From: Pelomyxa schiedti
Taxonomy: Eukaryota > Evosea > Pelobiontida > Pelomyxidae
Assembly (NCBI GenBank): GCA_020536535.1
Contig: JAHLWZ010001016.1
Location: 7,032-28,773, forward strand
Reading direction: 5' to 3'
Length of the DNA: 21,742 nt
Shown here: positions 9,871 to 19,302 of the stretch, piece by piece
Layout of the letters: each line of letters begins with the position of its first letter
Numbering within the stretch: the stretch's first letter is position 1
Notes under the pieces: generated by a model
Seen by the model: only the letters and a program-made list of their open reading frames with translations
What the model was told of the DNA's origin: nothing
Databases searched by the model: none
Position numbers and translations under genes: made by a program

Positions 9871-12800
9871 TTAAAACAGTTTGAGTACTTTTTTGGGTTG
9901 TCTCCATACGCATAGAATGTTGTCGGTGTTTCCGGCCCAGAATGCAGGAACATCGTTCCACACAAAGGACATTAGGGTCTTAATGCCGGAACCAGGAGGT
10001 AGTATCACTGTCCGATTCGGAGATGTCGATTCTAGTGAGTCTTAGAAAAGGAAGCGAGAAATGAAAAGGGCACATACTTCCGGTAGCGGGCCGGGTGGTA
10101 GAGTTGGGGCCGTAAGATGGCGCAGGCGGGGGTGTGGGAGTGGCCGTGGAGGTTGTAGGGAACTGGTATTCGTGTATTTTTTTGAAGTTGCTAGTAGGAT
10201 CGTAGCATGTTATGGTCCCACCAAAATCGGAGGCGAGTACCAAGTTCTGGAACAAGCATAGCCGTGTTACTTCATTGTCATGAACGAGTTTGAGCATTTC
10301 CTGTCGGTACTGAGTATGGAAAAAAGGAAGGAAAAAAGATACCTTGCCTTCTGTGCTAATTACAAATATGTACCGCCCAGAGGAGACTAGCATGTAGTCT
10401 CCAATTGGGATCATGCTCGTGACTCGCCACTTTGAGTGCAACTGAACTTCCGTTATAGATACATGTAAGTCGGTGTTGTTAATAGGTCCGGAGCTTCTTG
10501 GGGATTGTATTGTGTCTAGTGGGACTGCGGCATTGGAGGGAACAATGCGGATTAAGTCGTAGCAACCCAGCCAAACATTCGGCCCCAATAAAGAGACACT
10601 GTTGATAACTTGATCGATTGCAAATCTTCCAGTAACTTTTCCAGTCTTTTTTTTTGCTTGTTTGTTTGGTTATTTGATGGGAGATACCTCTGCAAAAATG
10701 GAAACTTGGGTTGTCACATTTGATGGAGCACAGCTCCAAATCCTTTTTTTTCCTGAAATTATGGTATCGTCCACGGCAAGACAGCGAATCATGCTGTGTT
10801 CTGCATCATGCACTACAGCTTTTTTTCGTTTCAAAGTCTTGGAATGTAAGATAAGGTATTGGTCATGAGAATACCTTGGAGTTGACAATCCACACGGCAG
10901 ATTCTTCACTGCTAACAAATACTTTATCTTTGAGTTGAACCATTGCATATATTCTCGTTTTATGTATTTTAATATTGCTAACAACTTCGAAAGTCTGGGA
11001 ATCCCAAAGGGAGACTAATCCACCATTGCCCCCAACCTGCATTTTATGTCAGAATCAAGGTAGCAGAAGATTGCGGACCCAAATTATGCCATCAATAACG
11101 ATGAGGCACCAGACTCGCCCAACAGGAACTGCAGGAAGGCACGTAGGTTCCAGCGTATATACAAGGTGTGGCTGCAATTATTTAGTCTCAAGGAGAGGTA
11201 TAACATCTACCTTTATTGAAACAAAGGACATTGCTGTTGGTTGAATTCTCATTTGATCCAGTTTTGCTCTAAGCTGCTCCACTTCATTTAATTGAGTGAT
11301 ACTTTCACCTGTCTTGTTTTTTTTTTTTTTTTTTTTTTTTGGGAAGTGTGATTTGGAGACTTGGCGTTTTCAATTAAACCTCAGGAACAATAATTTCAGA
11401 CATAGTGTAATTCTCATCGTCCTCACCAGGCATTGACTCCGCATCAATGGATGGGGCATCACTGTGACTGCTTGTCTTGGTTGATGCAGATGGGGAAGAC
11501 ACGGATGTCTGTGAACCTAAGTCCCGAACAGTCCTTGGGGAAACAAGTGATGCAGTAATCGGTGGCGTCGTAGAGTGCACAGACCGGCGTCTAGATTGTG
11601 CATCGTGGTGGTGGGATTTATTGTGAGAATGGGAATGTGTGTGGGAAGTAGATAAATTTTCAGATGCCTGATGAGATGTGGGAGAAGTCTGGCTCGGCTC
11701 GGGGTTATTTTTGGAGTGATGAGATGGATGTAAGTTGTGATGAGTATGGCTGTGAGATCTATGATGGCCGTGTGTATGCTCAGAGGGAGTTCTATGCTGG
11801 GACATGGAAAGAAGGGCGTTAGAGGCAGCACCACCCATTCCACGCATAGCCCCCAAAATATCTGCAGTATCGTCAGCAGGGGCACTTCTTGGAACATCTG
11901 ACTGTGAGCTGTTTCTCCACTTTCTACAAAAGAGTGAGATTGAAAACCGAAAAAAGGAAATGGACAAACTCAGAGTTCAAGAGCCTGCAAAGAACCTTGG
12001 CTGCTTCTGGGTCTACCTCAATCGTACCGGACTGAAGGTGAGGTGACGTGGAGGGGCTTACATGATCCTCTCGTGGTACCTCACTTGGAGGTTCGGACCT
12101 GGGAGGTGCCGGGGCTGTTTTCGTGTTCGAAATTTTCTTAATTTTTCGTGAAATCGTGTCCCCTTTTGTAAACCATGGATGCACAGACAGAGCAGAGGCA
12201 CTCAGTCTGTCTGTGGGTTCTTTTTGAAGGCACGACGAGAGAAAGTCTTTCAGTTCCTAGTAGAGGTAAGTTAGGAGACAAAGTCCTAGAAGTGGTTTGT
12301 ACAGGACTGGCAGAAGCAGGGATGGGAATATCGCTTTGTATAATTTTGAACATGGCCTGCATGTGGTTAAACCTAGGTTTATGGTTACCAACCATAATTA
12401 CACAAATTGAACATACTCGTGAAAGGGAGGAACGCCATCCAAAAGTTCAATGGTGGTGATACCCAAACTCCTTTTCTTATATTGAGTATTCAGTATATTG
12501 GAAATAAAGCTACCAAATATCAGAAGCGGGTGTGCAAATTCCTTGGATTACCTCTGGTGCCACTGCAAAAAAAATCAGAGGAAAAAAAATCCCCGTTGTC
12601 CATACTCCAGTATGGGGACCCAGCTGCCGAAAAATTTTCTTTTTGATCTTCAAGAGCCCTTGAAATACCAAAATCGGCTACTTTCACAATTCCTTCCTGA
12701 TGGGAAGTAAGTGTAAGTCCTAAAAAAAAACTATTTGTTACCTTTACAAGGCAGTTAGATGCCTTAATATCTCTATGGACAATTTCCCTTTCGTGAAGAT

Positions 12801-13753
12801 ATTGCAATCCAAGAATAACCTTGGGCTGATGTAAGACGACTTGAATTGCGAAATTCACCACCTGTTTAATGAAGACAGAAACAATACCCTCCGACAGTTT
12901 TTTGAATTCTTCAAGCAAATTGAGAAGTGTCCCACCTTCTGCATAACTTGTCCCATTAGGAAGGAAAAAAAATAAGTAAGGAAGAGGTACTCTAAAATGA
13001 GGAAGATGTGTCCCTCGAGTTCGTGCATTCCAACAACTTCAATGATGTTTGGATGACTCAACTTTTGCATGAGTTGTACTTCACGCTACTGATATTAAGA
13101 ATCACATAAACAGAAATTGATCAAGTGGATACATCAATATCTTCCTTGTTGGATTCCACGTATCTTTTCTTGAATTTCTTCACAGCAAACAGTCTTCCTT
13201 GTGGGCCCATGGCTCGGAATACAGTGGCACTTGCTCCACGTCCCAATGGTTTTCCCAGAAGCTACAGAGAAGGAAGAAAGCAAAGAAGGCTCAGCTTACA
13301 GGTAAAAATGGATAGTGACGTGGCACCCACAAAAATTCCGAACTCAGTCTCCAATGCCTGACCCTGCGACTTGGACTTCGACTTGCTCTTCCCACCACCG
13401 CCACCGCCAATGGCAAGTTCACCCGTCGTATCGCCTCCGCCAGAAGGTGAGATCGCCGTTGTTGCAGTAGTAGAAGTGCCTGCAGGCGATGAAGGCGGCG
13501 CGAGTACTCGCGATACGCCCCCTCCCATTGCCGTGGCGTTTGTCAGCGACCCGCCCCCGCCCAAGCCGTTGGCGGGAGCAACAGCGGGGGTCGAAGGAGG
13601 TATCGTAGTGAGCGTGGTTGTGTCCACTATGCCGAAATGGTAGTCCTCTTCCCCGTCGTCCTCTTCGCTGTCGTCTTCATCATTGTCGTCATCCGTGTCG
13701 TCGTTCTTCCTCTTTGTAGCGCCATCTTCGTTCTCGCCGTCGTTTATGTTCAT
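9871..13753 (-). CDS. Cdc7/SepA/MAP3K-like protein kinase with His-rich linker and WD propeller, 18 exons
   Basis: Exons in transcript order: 13753-13331, 13261-13133, 13085-12991, 12946-12862, 12819-12742, 12696-12606, 12562-12514, 12470-12417, 12372-12303, 12256-11996, 11901-11427, 11308-11211, 11171-11079, 11036-10875, 10837-10688, 10645-10343, 10300-10078, 10031-9871. They total 3000 nt, or 999 residues. Residues 1-141 are acidic and then Gly/Ser/Thr-rich. The kinase domain (142-387) has all catalytic elements: Gly loop [12 protein letters not shown] Lys169, HRDIKASN Asp261, DFG Asp278, GSPYWMAPE and HPWF. Its C-lobe ([36 protein letters not shown]) is closest to Cdc7/SepH/MAP3K-epsilon kinases of septation and polarity pathways. 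A His/Ser-rich linker (about 480-555), a short coiled coil (about 605-628) and WD-like blades (about 637-999, for example [27 protein letters not shown]) follow. The link between the halves depends on the 11426-11309 intron; without it the kinase would stop at 11374. The acceptor at 11902 is also less certain. Confidence 0.83.
11317..11340. repeat. 24-nt T homopolymer (A24 in the sense of the kinase transcript)
   Basis: An uninterrupted run of 24 T on the given strand lies inside the intron that joins the kinase half to the WD half of the minus-strand gene. In the sense transcript it reads A24 just before the acceptor, the opposite of a polypyrimidine tract. Such a run is prone to length error in sequencing and to slippage in vivo. 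Confidence 0.95.
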
Positions 13754-13922
13754 CGTTCGCGGTCGCGTGTGTTCGTTGCCTTTGTGGTATTTGTTTCTTT
13801 TTGTGATCTCGCAGTTTTCACGTTTCGTGCAAATTTCCGGTTGACAGATTCGCAGGGTGTTGCTGCCATGGTTTTTTTTTTGTGAGACAGAGGGAACCAA
13901 GAGTTCAATTGGGGAACTATCC
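13754..13922. promoter_or_regulatory. Short intergenic region upstream of the kinase gene
   Basis: Only 169 bp separate the C9orf85-like stop from the kinase start on the same strand. The kinase reading frame remains open through this stretch as far as 13900 but has no ATG in it, so 13753 is the first available start. No TATA box or polyadenylation signal is obvious. The region probably holds both the 3' end of one gene and the promoter of the next. Confidence 0.35.
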
Positions 13923-15296
13923 TCAGGATTGTTGTGTGGGTGTTATTGTTGACTGTGGTTCAGTTGCACATACTGGGGACTGGTGAGCCAATTCTGGTTG
14001 TTGTGGGACTGGAGGCAGGGTTGTTGTTGGTAGTGATGATGTGGGTGCAACTGTTGCTATTTCTGGTGATTGTGGTTGTGTGGATGTTGCTGGTGTTGGT
14101 GTTGGTGTTGGTGTTGGTGTTGGTGTTGGTGTTGGTGTTGGTGTTGGTGTTGCTGGTGTTGCTGGTGTTGGTGTTGCTGGTGTTGGTGTTGCTGGTGTTG
14201 GTGTTGCTGGTGTTGGTGTTGCTGGTGTTGGTGTTGGTGTTGGTGTTGGTGTTGGTGTGGGACTGGACAGTGTGGCAGCAGAGGAAGAGGGCTGTTGGCA
14301 CTGTGATTCAGGTGTCAATGCTGCTGCTGGTTCAGTTGGGGTGATGGGTGTGGTTGGTCCTTGTGTGGTATCATCGACGGCGGTTACAGGAGGGCGTTGT
14401 GATATCGGGGTGGTTTGAGTGGTACAAGCTGCTGGAGCTTCATTCGGAATTACACCGGATTCGGAGCCCGATTTGTTGGGCGTTGATGACGTTGTAGTAG
14501 TATCTGGAGTGGCGCTGGGTGTGGTAGTTTGTGAGTGTGCCTTTGTGCTTTTTGCGTGGTGATGGTGGTCGTTATTGCAACAACAGTCTCCGTCTTCATC
14601 GCTGTCATCGAGTTCGCCGTTTTCTTCCAGGCGCCTCAGGAAAGCCTTTCGCTGTCTTAGGGACATCTTTGCCAGCCGGTCCTCCATAGAGTCGATTTCA
14701 GCTTTCTTCTCCTCTTCCGTTTGGAACTCCCTGCGCGAACACATAGGTTATAACAGATGATAGGGAAAAGGAGCATACACGACCCTAGCCTCGGGGAGTC
14801 CGCACTTGGCACACACGCCACGGTCTTTGGCACATTTGGCACATAGTATGTGATACGCGTGGACAATAGTTTTTTCATGGCATCCCACGCTGATAGAAGG
14901 AGAGATGCACAAATAAATAAAAAATAATAAACAACACAATACAACATATAAAGAAAACATACCATGCTCGCGGCGCTGACAGGGGCTTGAATTTTCTGTA
15001 CTTCTTTTTCCACTGTTCCAACATAATAAGTTAGAGCAAAAAAAAAAAAAAAAAAAAGGGGGCGGTGAATAAATAAAAAAGATAAGAAACACAATGCTGG
15101 TGCGACCAGCGAACACCAAGCAACCCCACAACCCCCCCACCTCTATTTTTTCGTGGCATCGCTTGCACAGGCCCTCGTTGGGCATGGCTATGATCGCCCG
15201 CGTCCTCTTACTGTTCGGGTTGTGCTTGAACTCCGTTTTGTTCTGGTGCCCGTGTAGGTGCTTGTGCGTCCCCGCTGTCCCCGCCCCCCCTGGCAT
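13923..15296 (-). CDS. C9orf85: C9orf85 homologue (DUF2039 zinc protein) with Pro-Thr repeat tail, 4 exons
   Basis: Exons 15296-15141, 15012-14963, 14889-14779 and 14730-13923 splice to 1125 nt, or 374 residues. The human protein is shorter, under 200. The N-terminal part carries the family core: HGHQNKTEFKHN, then four CxxC pairs at residues 44/47 (CKRC), 69/72 (CVGC), 85/88 (CAKC) and 95/98 (CAKC). The pairs surround WKKKYRKFKPLS and VHAYHILC, and should bind two zinc ions. A charged helix, MSLRQRKAFLRRLEENGEL, follows. After an acidic stretch with CCCNNDHHHH the tail is Thr/Pro/Ser-rich, including about 60 residues of (PT)n and PTPAT repeats. The molecular function of this family is not established, and I do not infer one. 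Intron 1 contains a run of about 20 T in sense orientation. The gene diverges from TTC27 with start codons 81 bp apart. Confidence 0.9.
14087..14258. repeat. Hexanucleotide (GGTGTT)n / GCTGGTGTT repeat encoding the Pro-Thr tract
   Basis: About 170 bp of GTTGGT units are interspersed at regular steps with GTTGCT variants. Sense to the C9orf85-like gene this reads as Pro-Thr with periodic Pro-Ala-Thr. The regular placement of the variant unit every 15 nt in the middle section points to expansion of a higher-order PTPAT unit. All three frames of the opposite strand are open only because of the repeat. Confidence 0.9.
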
Positions 15297-15377
15297 CGTC
15301 GTCGCGTGTGTGTCGCACTTGGGCAATCAACAGATATATATTGGTAAAATGCAAGTGACTTGGCGGCCTTGATTTCG
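15297..15377. promoter_or_regulatory. 81-bp divergent promoter between C9orf85-like gene and TTC27
   Basis: The two start codons face away from each other across 81 bp. The interval contains an AGATATATA stretch (15332-15340) next to ATTGG (15340-15344, an inverted CCAAT). An ATG at 15349 opens a seven-residue upstream frame ending at 15372, six bases before the TTC27 ATG. Unless transcription starts beyond 15351, this small frame would precede the main start. Confidence 0.5.
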
Positions 15378-18300
15378 ATGAAACGTAATTTCCGTGGCGA
15401 GGCGCAGGGTGCCGAGACGAACATGCAGCATCAGCAGGGCACAACAGGGGCAGCAGCAGACGGAGAGAGAAGTCCCGTAGTAGAGGACAGCGCGAGGGGG
15501 GGAGCGGAGGCGGTGGAGATGGGGCTGGCGGCCGGGCTGTGGACTCACCAGGACCACGCCATCACCCTCGCGCTGCCGACCCAACCGCAGCAGCAGGAGC
15601 AGGAGCAGGAGGGGGCGGACTTGTTCGCGCGATGTGGGTGCAGCACGTGCAGGGAGGGCCCCGGGGGGGCCGAGGAGGCCGCCACCAGGACGACGAGAGT
15701 GAACCTGGTGGAGTGGGTGGTGAGGGTGTTTGGGGACGTGAGGGGGCGCCGGGGCAGGGGGGTCAGCGATGAGGAGGAGGAGGGCGAGGGGGTGTGGAGC
15801 GGACGGGGAGGTGGTTGTGGTTGTGGTGCCATAGGGGTGGTACGCGGGGCGATGGAGTCGAATCCAGTGGGATTCTGGCGCGAGATACCCGGAATCGTGG
15901 AGCGGCTGAGGGGGGAGCTGGCCGAGGATGGCGAGGGTGTTGGCGAGGGTGTTGGTGGTGATGGTGGGGGTGGGCAGTGGGTTGGGGGTTCCTGTACCGC
16001 GCATGGAAGGCAGCTGTTGCTGTTGATCTCCGCTATTGGATTGCTGTGGAATTTCGTTCAGGTATCAGCCCCTAAGGCGGAAGTGGTCCACTCATGGGAA
16101 TTTAGGCGAATTGGACTGGACCAGAGGAAGACTGGCACCATTGCCACCTTAGTGAAGCTGAATTAACGGAACTTCAGTGTGCCAGGGATTCGCTCAGTAT
16201 TAGCGGGGAATGCCTGCGGCCCCAGGTTTTTTTTCTGTAATCGTATTACATGTGAGCTCACACTCCCCAGGTCCGCCTCCCGCACTATCTCGCTGCGTGT
16301 CGAGCTATCCTTTCCGATCCCGACCTATTTACACACTGTACTACATACTCCTTGTGGTTAGCTCGGTGTTCCAGCGTTCATCAGCAAGTCCTCAGTGGTA
16401 TTGCTGATATTCCCAGGAATTCCTGTCTGGAGAATTACCTTGCCGCTGAGAAAATCTTTGTTCCACGGCGCATTGTTCCTAAAGTTGCAGCTACCGCTAC
16501 CGCTACAGCTACAGCTACCACATCCACCGTCTCCACGCAATCAACTTCAACACAAGAACAATCAATGCCACGGCAAGCAGAAATCTCTCCAAAACCATCA
16601 TCACAAATGCCCTCTACCATTCCAGCTCTGTGCGCCTACAATACACCATCTCGTGTGGCAGCGAGCTTGGCCTGTATTGTTGCACTTGAGAACTGCCGAG
16701 CTTGTACCTACTACCGGCAAAGGAGAAATGCCCGCACTCACTTAAGGAGAACACAAAGGAATGTGGGAGTTGTTGCGGAACTAGTTGGGGCCATGGGGAA
16801 ACGCACCAAATTTCAAGAAAAAGATACCCCACTTCTAACACTCCAAGTTGACTTCTCTTCAGCGACTTCTCATTCTGGCCCCTCAACTCCATACAGTGTC
16901 TCCTGGAAGATGCCAGAAGAAAAACGTCTGGAAGATGAGTCCCCGCTTCTTGGTAAGTACTAAAACCTTCTCTTTTCGTTCTAACAGCTTCATAGAGCAT
17001 ATACAGTACTCCGATCACATTGATGCAACTCTTCTCACACCTTTGGAACAGGTTTTATACTTTTAATATCTTCCGTATCTATTAGATTATTACCTGTAAT
17101 ACTTTATATAGGCTTACCTGCTGTCCATTGCCAACCTACAACTGGTTTGTCTTCCCAATGACGAATTACGATCAGAGGAAGTTGTGCCCTATGTTTCGCG
17201 GGTTGTCAGAGATCCCGCTGATTGGTCAGTCCAGTTCATGGCTCTGCTACTTAAATCCAGACTCGATAAAACCTCCCCGAAAACAATTCAGGTACAACCG
17301 ATGTAACTTGTGCCGGAAACTAAATTCCACAACAGAGATCAGTGGACCAGTTGACTGAACTCATTAATGAGTGGGAACGCACTGACACACAAACAGTAAG
17401 TTGTAAACCAGCCAGTGCATGGAGACGTTTAGGAATGGTGTTCACTGTTCCTATACCTTGTATCTGGGAACTCAAGAGGGAACTAGGATTGAGACTTATG
17501 GATATTGGAGCAGCACAACATGCTCTTAGGGTAGTTATTTCCTTTTGATGTTTGCACCCTAATAAATCTTTTTCAGCTCTTTGAGGAGTTGCAAATGTGG
17601 GAAGAAGTCATTCAGTGCTATATTTCTATGAATGATAAAACCCACGCACAACAAGTTACTGCATCCAAGCTGCAACAACTGGAGCGTGAAGGCAAAGGAA
17701 AGTCAAGAGAGGTGTGGAACCTGCAGTGCATATTGGGTGACTTGGGCAATGACCCGGCAATGTGGGAGAAGGCCTGGGCAGATAGCAAGGGGGTGTGTGC
17801 TAGAGCCAAGAGGAGCCTTGGAATGTGGTGTTTCGCACAGAAGCGCTGGGTGGAATGTGTGTCACACCTGAGGGAAGCGCTTGCTGTGAATCCTGTGCAT
17901 GCCAGGTGTTGGTTTATAATGGGGTGTGCTGCCATGAACTGTGAGGGAGCAGGAGGAATTACCTGGAGGGATGCCTCCTCAGCGTTTTCTAGATGTGCGG
18001 CTATTGATCCAGAGGATGGTGATGCTTGGTGCAACCTTGCTTCTGCATGTGTGAAGGGAGGAAAGTTGATGGAGGCACACATGGCACTGGGGGAGGGTGT
18101 GAAGGTGAAAGAGGGGGATTGGAGAGTGTGGCAGAACAGAATGATTGTTGCGCTTAGAGTAAGGGACTGTGCTGTTGCTATAAGAGCCATGAAGAAGGTG
18201 ATTGAGCTCAACCCTAAGCTCCCAGTTGATGTTGAGGTTCTGGGGTTATTATCCCGGGTAGTCATCAATGGACTTGAAGAATCTTCTTCAAGCTCTGCCA

Positions 18301-18869
18301 CTACTTCCAAGTCTTCATCCTCCACCAATGATGCATCAAGTGATGAAGATGAACCGGAACCCACAGCAGCATCAGCCTCTCAGAACCAACACCAAAGGAG
18401 TTACGGCAACGCCCTTGAGTTCCTCTTTGAGGACCTTGTGTCAGCCGTTACCCAGTCCTCAGGCTGCGGGCCAGATGCCCACGAGATTCTCACACTGCAC
18501 TATATGTGCCAGTCCAAGTGGGGACCAGCACAGCTCCATGCCCTTGCAGAACTGAGGCTCAGGGAGGGCACATGGGACACAGATGACACACCAACAAGAT
18601 GGTCCAAGGTTGCCACTGTTCTGACCAGGCTAGCATCATGTGCTTTGGAACACAGGAAGGCAAAAGGGGGAATAGAGGAGGAGAACGTCACTGCAACTGC
18701 GGAAGAGGGGGAGATGACATCATCAGGCGGTGGGCTGAGTGGGAGCGTGGGGACACGGGTGGCCAGGGGAAAGCTGCTCGGGTGCCTGAGGCGAGCGAGA
18801 TTGAGGTTCCCAGCGACGACGTGCCCGAGCACAGTGTCAGTGGAGAAGGCTCTGCTGTCGATCTCTTAG
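15378..18869 (+). CDS. TTC27: TTC27 (Emw1-type) tetratricopeptide protein, 7 exons
   Basis: Exons 15378-16061, 16106-16225, 16271-16952, 16996-17051, 17112-17291, 17336-17530 and 17577-18869 join to 3210 nt, or 1069 residues. The human protein has about 843. Family landmarks cross the junctions: LLLISAIGLLWNFVQANWTGP (exons 1-2), AMGKRTKFQEKD, the SEEVVPYVSRVVRDPADWSV region, and LFEELQMWEEVIQCY leading into TPR units in the last exon (GDLGNDPAMWEKAW, LREALAVNPVHARCW, FSRCAAIDPEDGDAWCNLAS). TPR arrays are protein-docking scaffolds; the precise role of TTC27 is not settled. Extra length comes from a Gly/Glu-rich N-terminus, an ATA/ST repeat near 16490-16560 and a Ser-rich acidic insert near 18280-18360. 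The first in-frame ATG was taken as start; a second in-frame ATG lies at 15423. The donor at 16953 (GTAAGT) with acceptor 16995 was preferred because it keeps frame. Confidence 0.9.
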
Positions 18870-19302
18870 CGATAACAACCAACATTCTTTCCCCCAATCC
18901 TATCTCAGCGTCATTTCCCTCTTATTTAATGTCATTGAACAAGTGAAAACCCTGAGGTTTCTGTAATCACGGACAGGATTCCATAGGGCCAGCACGTAGC
19001 TCTGGAGGAAGGCCGAGAACTGACTGTTCGGATCTTTGCATTTCGGCCAGCTCTTTGCTGTTCCTTTGGGAAACCTCCCCGAGACAGAAGTTTTTTTCCC
19101 TCCCCAATGTCATACTGCGCGGGGGGATTGTGGGTGGGTACAGCGGTTACGTCACACAGCGGGCCTGTTGGTTGTTGCTGGTGCCTGTGCTTCACTGGCC
19201 ACCCATGCGACGGGGGCGGCGCCCAAGGCGAGAGTGGCACACAGCCACGATTATGGGACACTCCGACCGTTTTTGGTGCTGCACTTCACTGGGAGGTTTT
19301 AT
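18870..19302. other. Region between TTC27 and the ZZ/acyl-adenylate gene, probably containing its 5' exon
   Basis: The first ~230 bp look non-coding, with an inverted repeat GGCCGA (19011-19016) / TCGGCC (19043-19048). From about 19107 the sequence becomes GC-rich, as in the first exons of the other genes here. The reading frame that continues into the next gene is open from 19036 but has no ATG before 19303. An ATG at 19107 lies in another frame and could begin a first exon joined by an intron. I could not settle the splice. Confidence 0.35.

Noticed and set aside
11374-11426. Kinase gene ending at the in-frame TAA at 11374 as a separate protein
   Set aside because: A strong GTGAGG donor at 11426 and an acceptor at 11309 keep frame into a coiled coil and WD blades. 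There is no room for a separate promoter. It is kept as the main alternative.
13934-14418. Several + strand frames (Leu-Val, Gly-Val and Trp-Cys repeats) opposite the C9orf85-like gene
   Set aside because: Pure translation of the hexanucleotide repeat; no domain, and the minus frame continues the zinc protein in phase.
15327-16004. Minus-strand frame of 225 codons opposite TTC27 exon 1
   Set aside because: Pro/His/Leu-rich shadow of a GC-rich exon; the + strand frame leads directly into the TTC27 motif FVQANWTGP across the first intron.
16957-16987. 31-nt intron in TTC27 using the GTACTA donor
   Set aside because: The overlapping GTAAGT donor at 16953 with the acceptor at 16995 also keeps frame and gives a normal 43-nt intron.
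18932-19261. Minus-strand frame of 109 codons between TTC27 and the last gene
   Set aside because: Begins at GTG, has no recognisable domain, and overlaps the likely 5' region of the downstream + strand gene.
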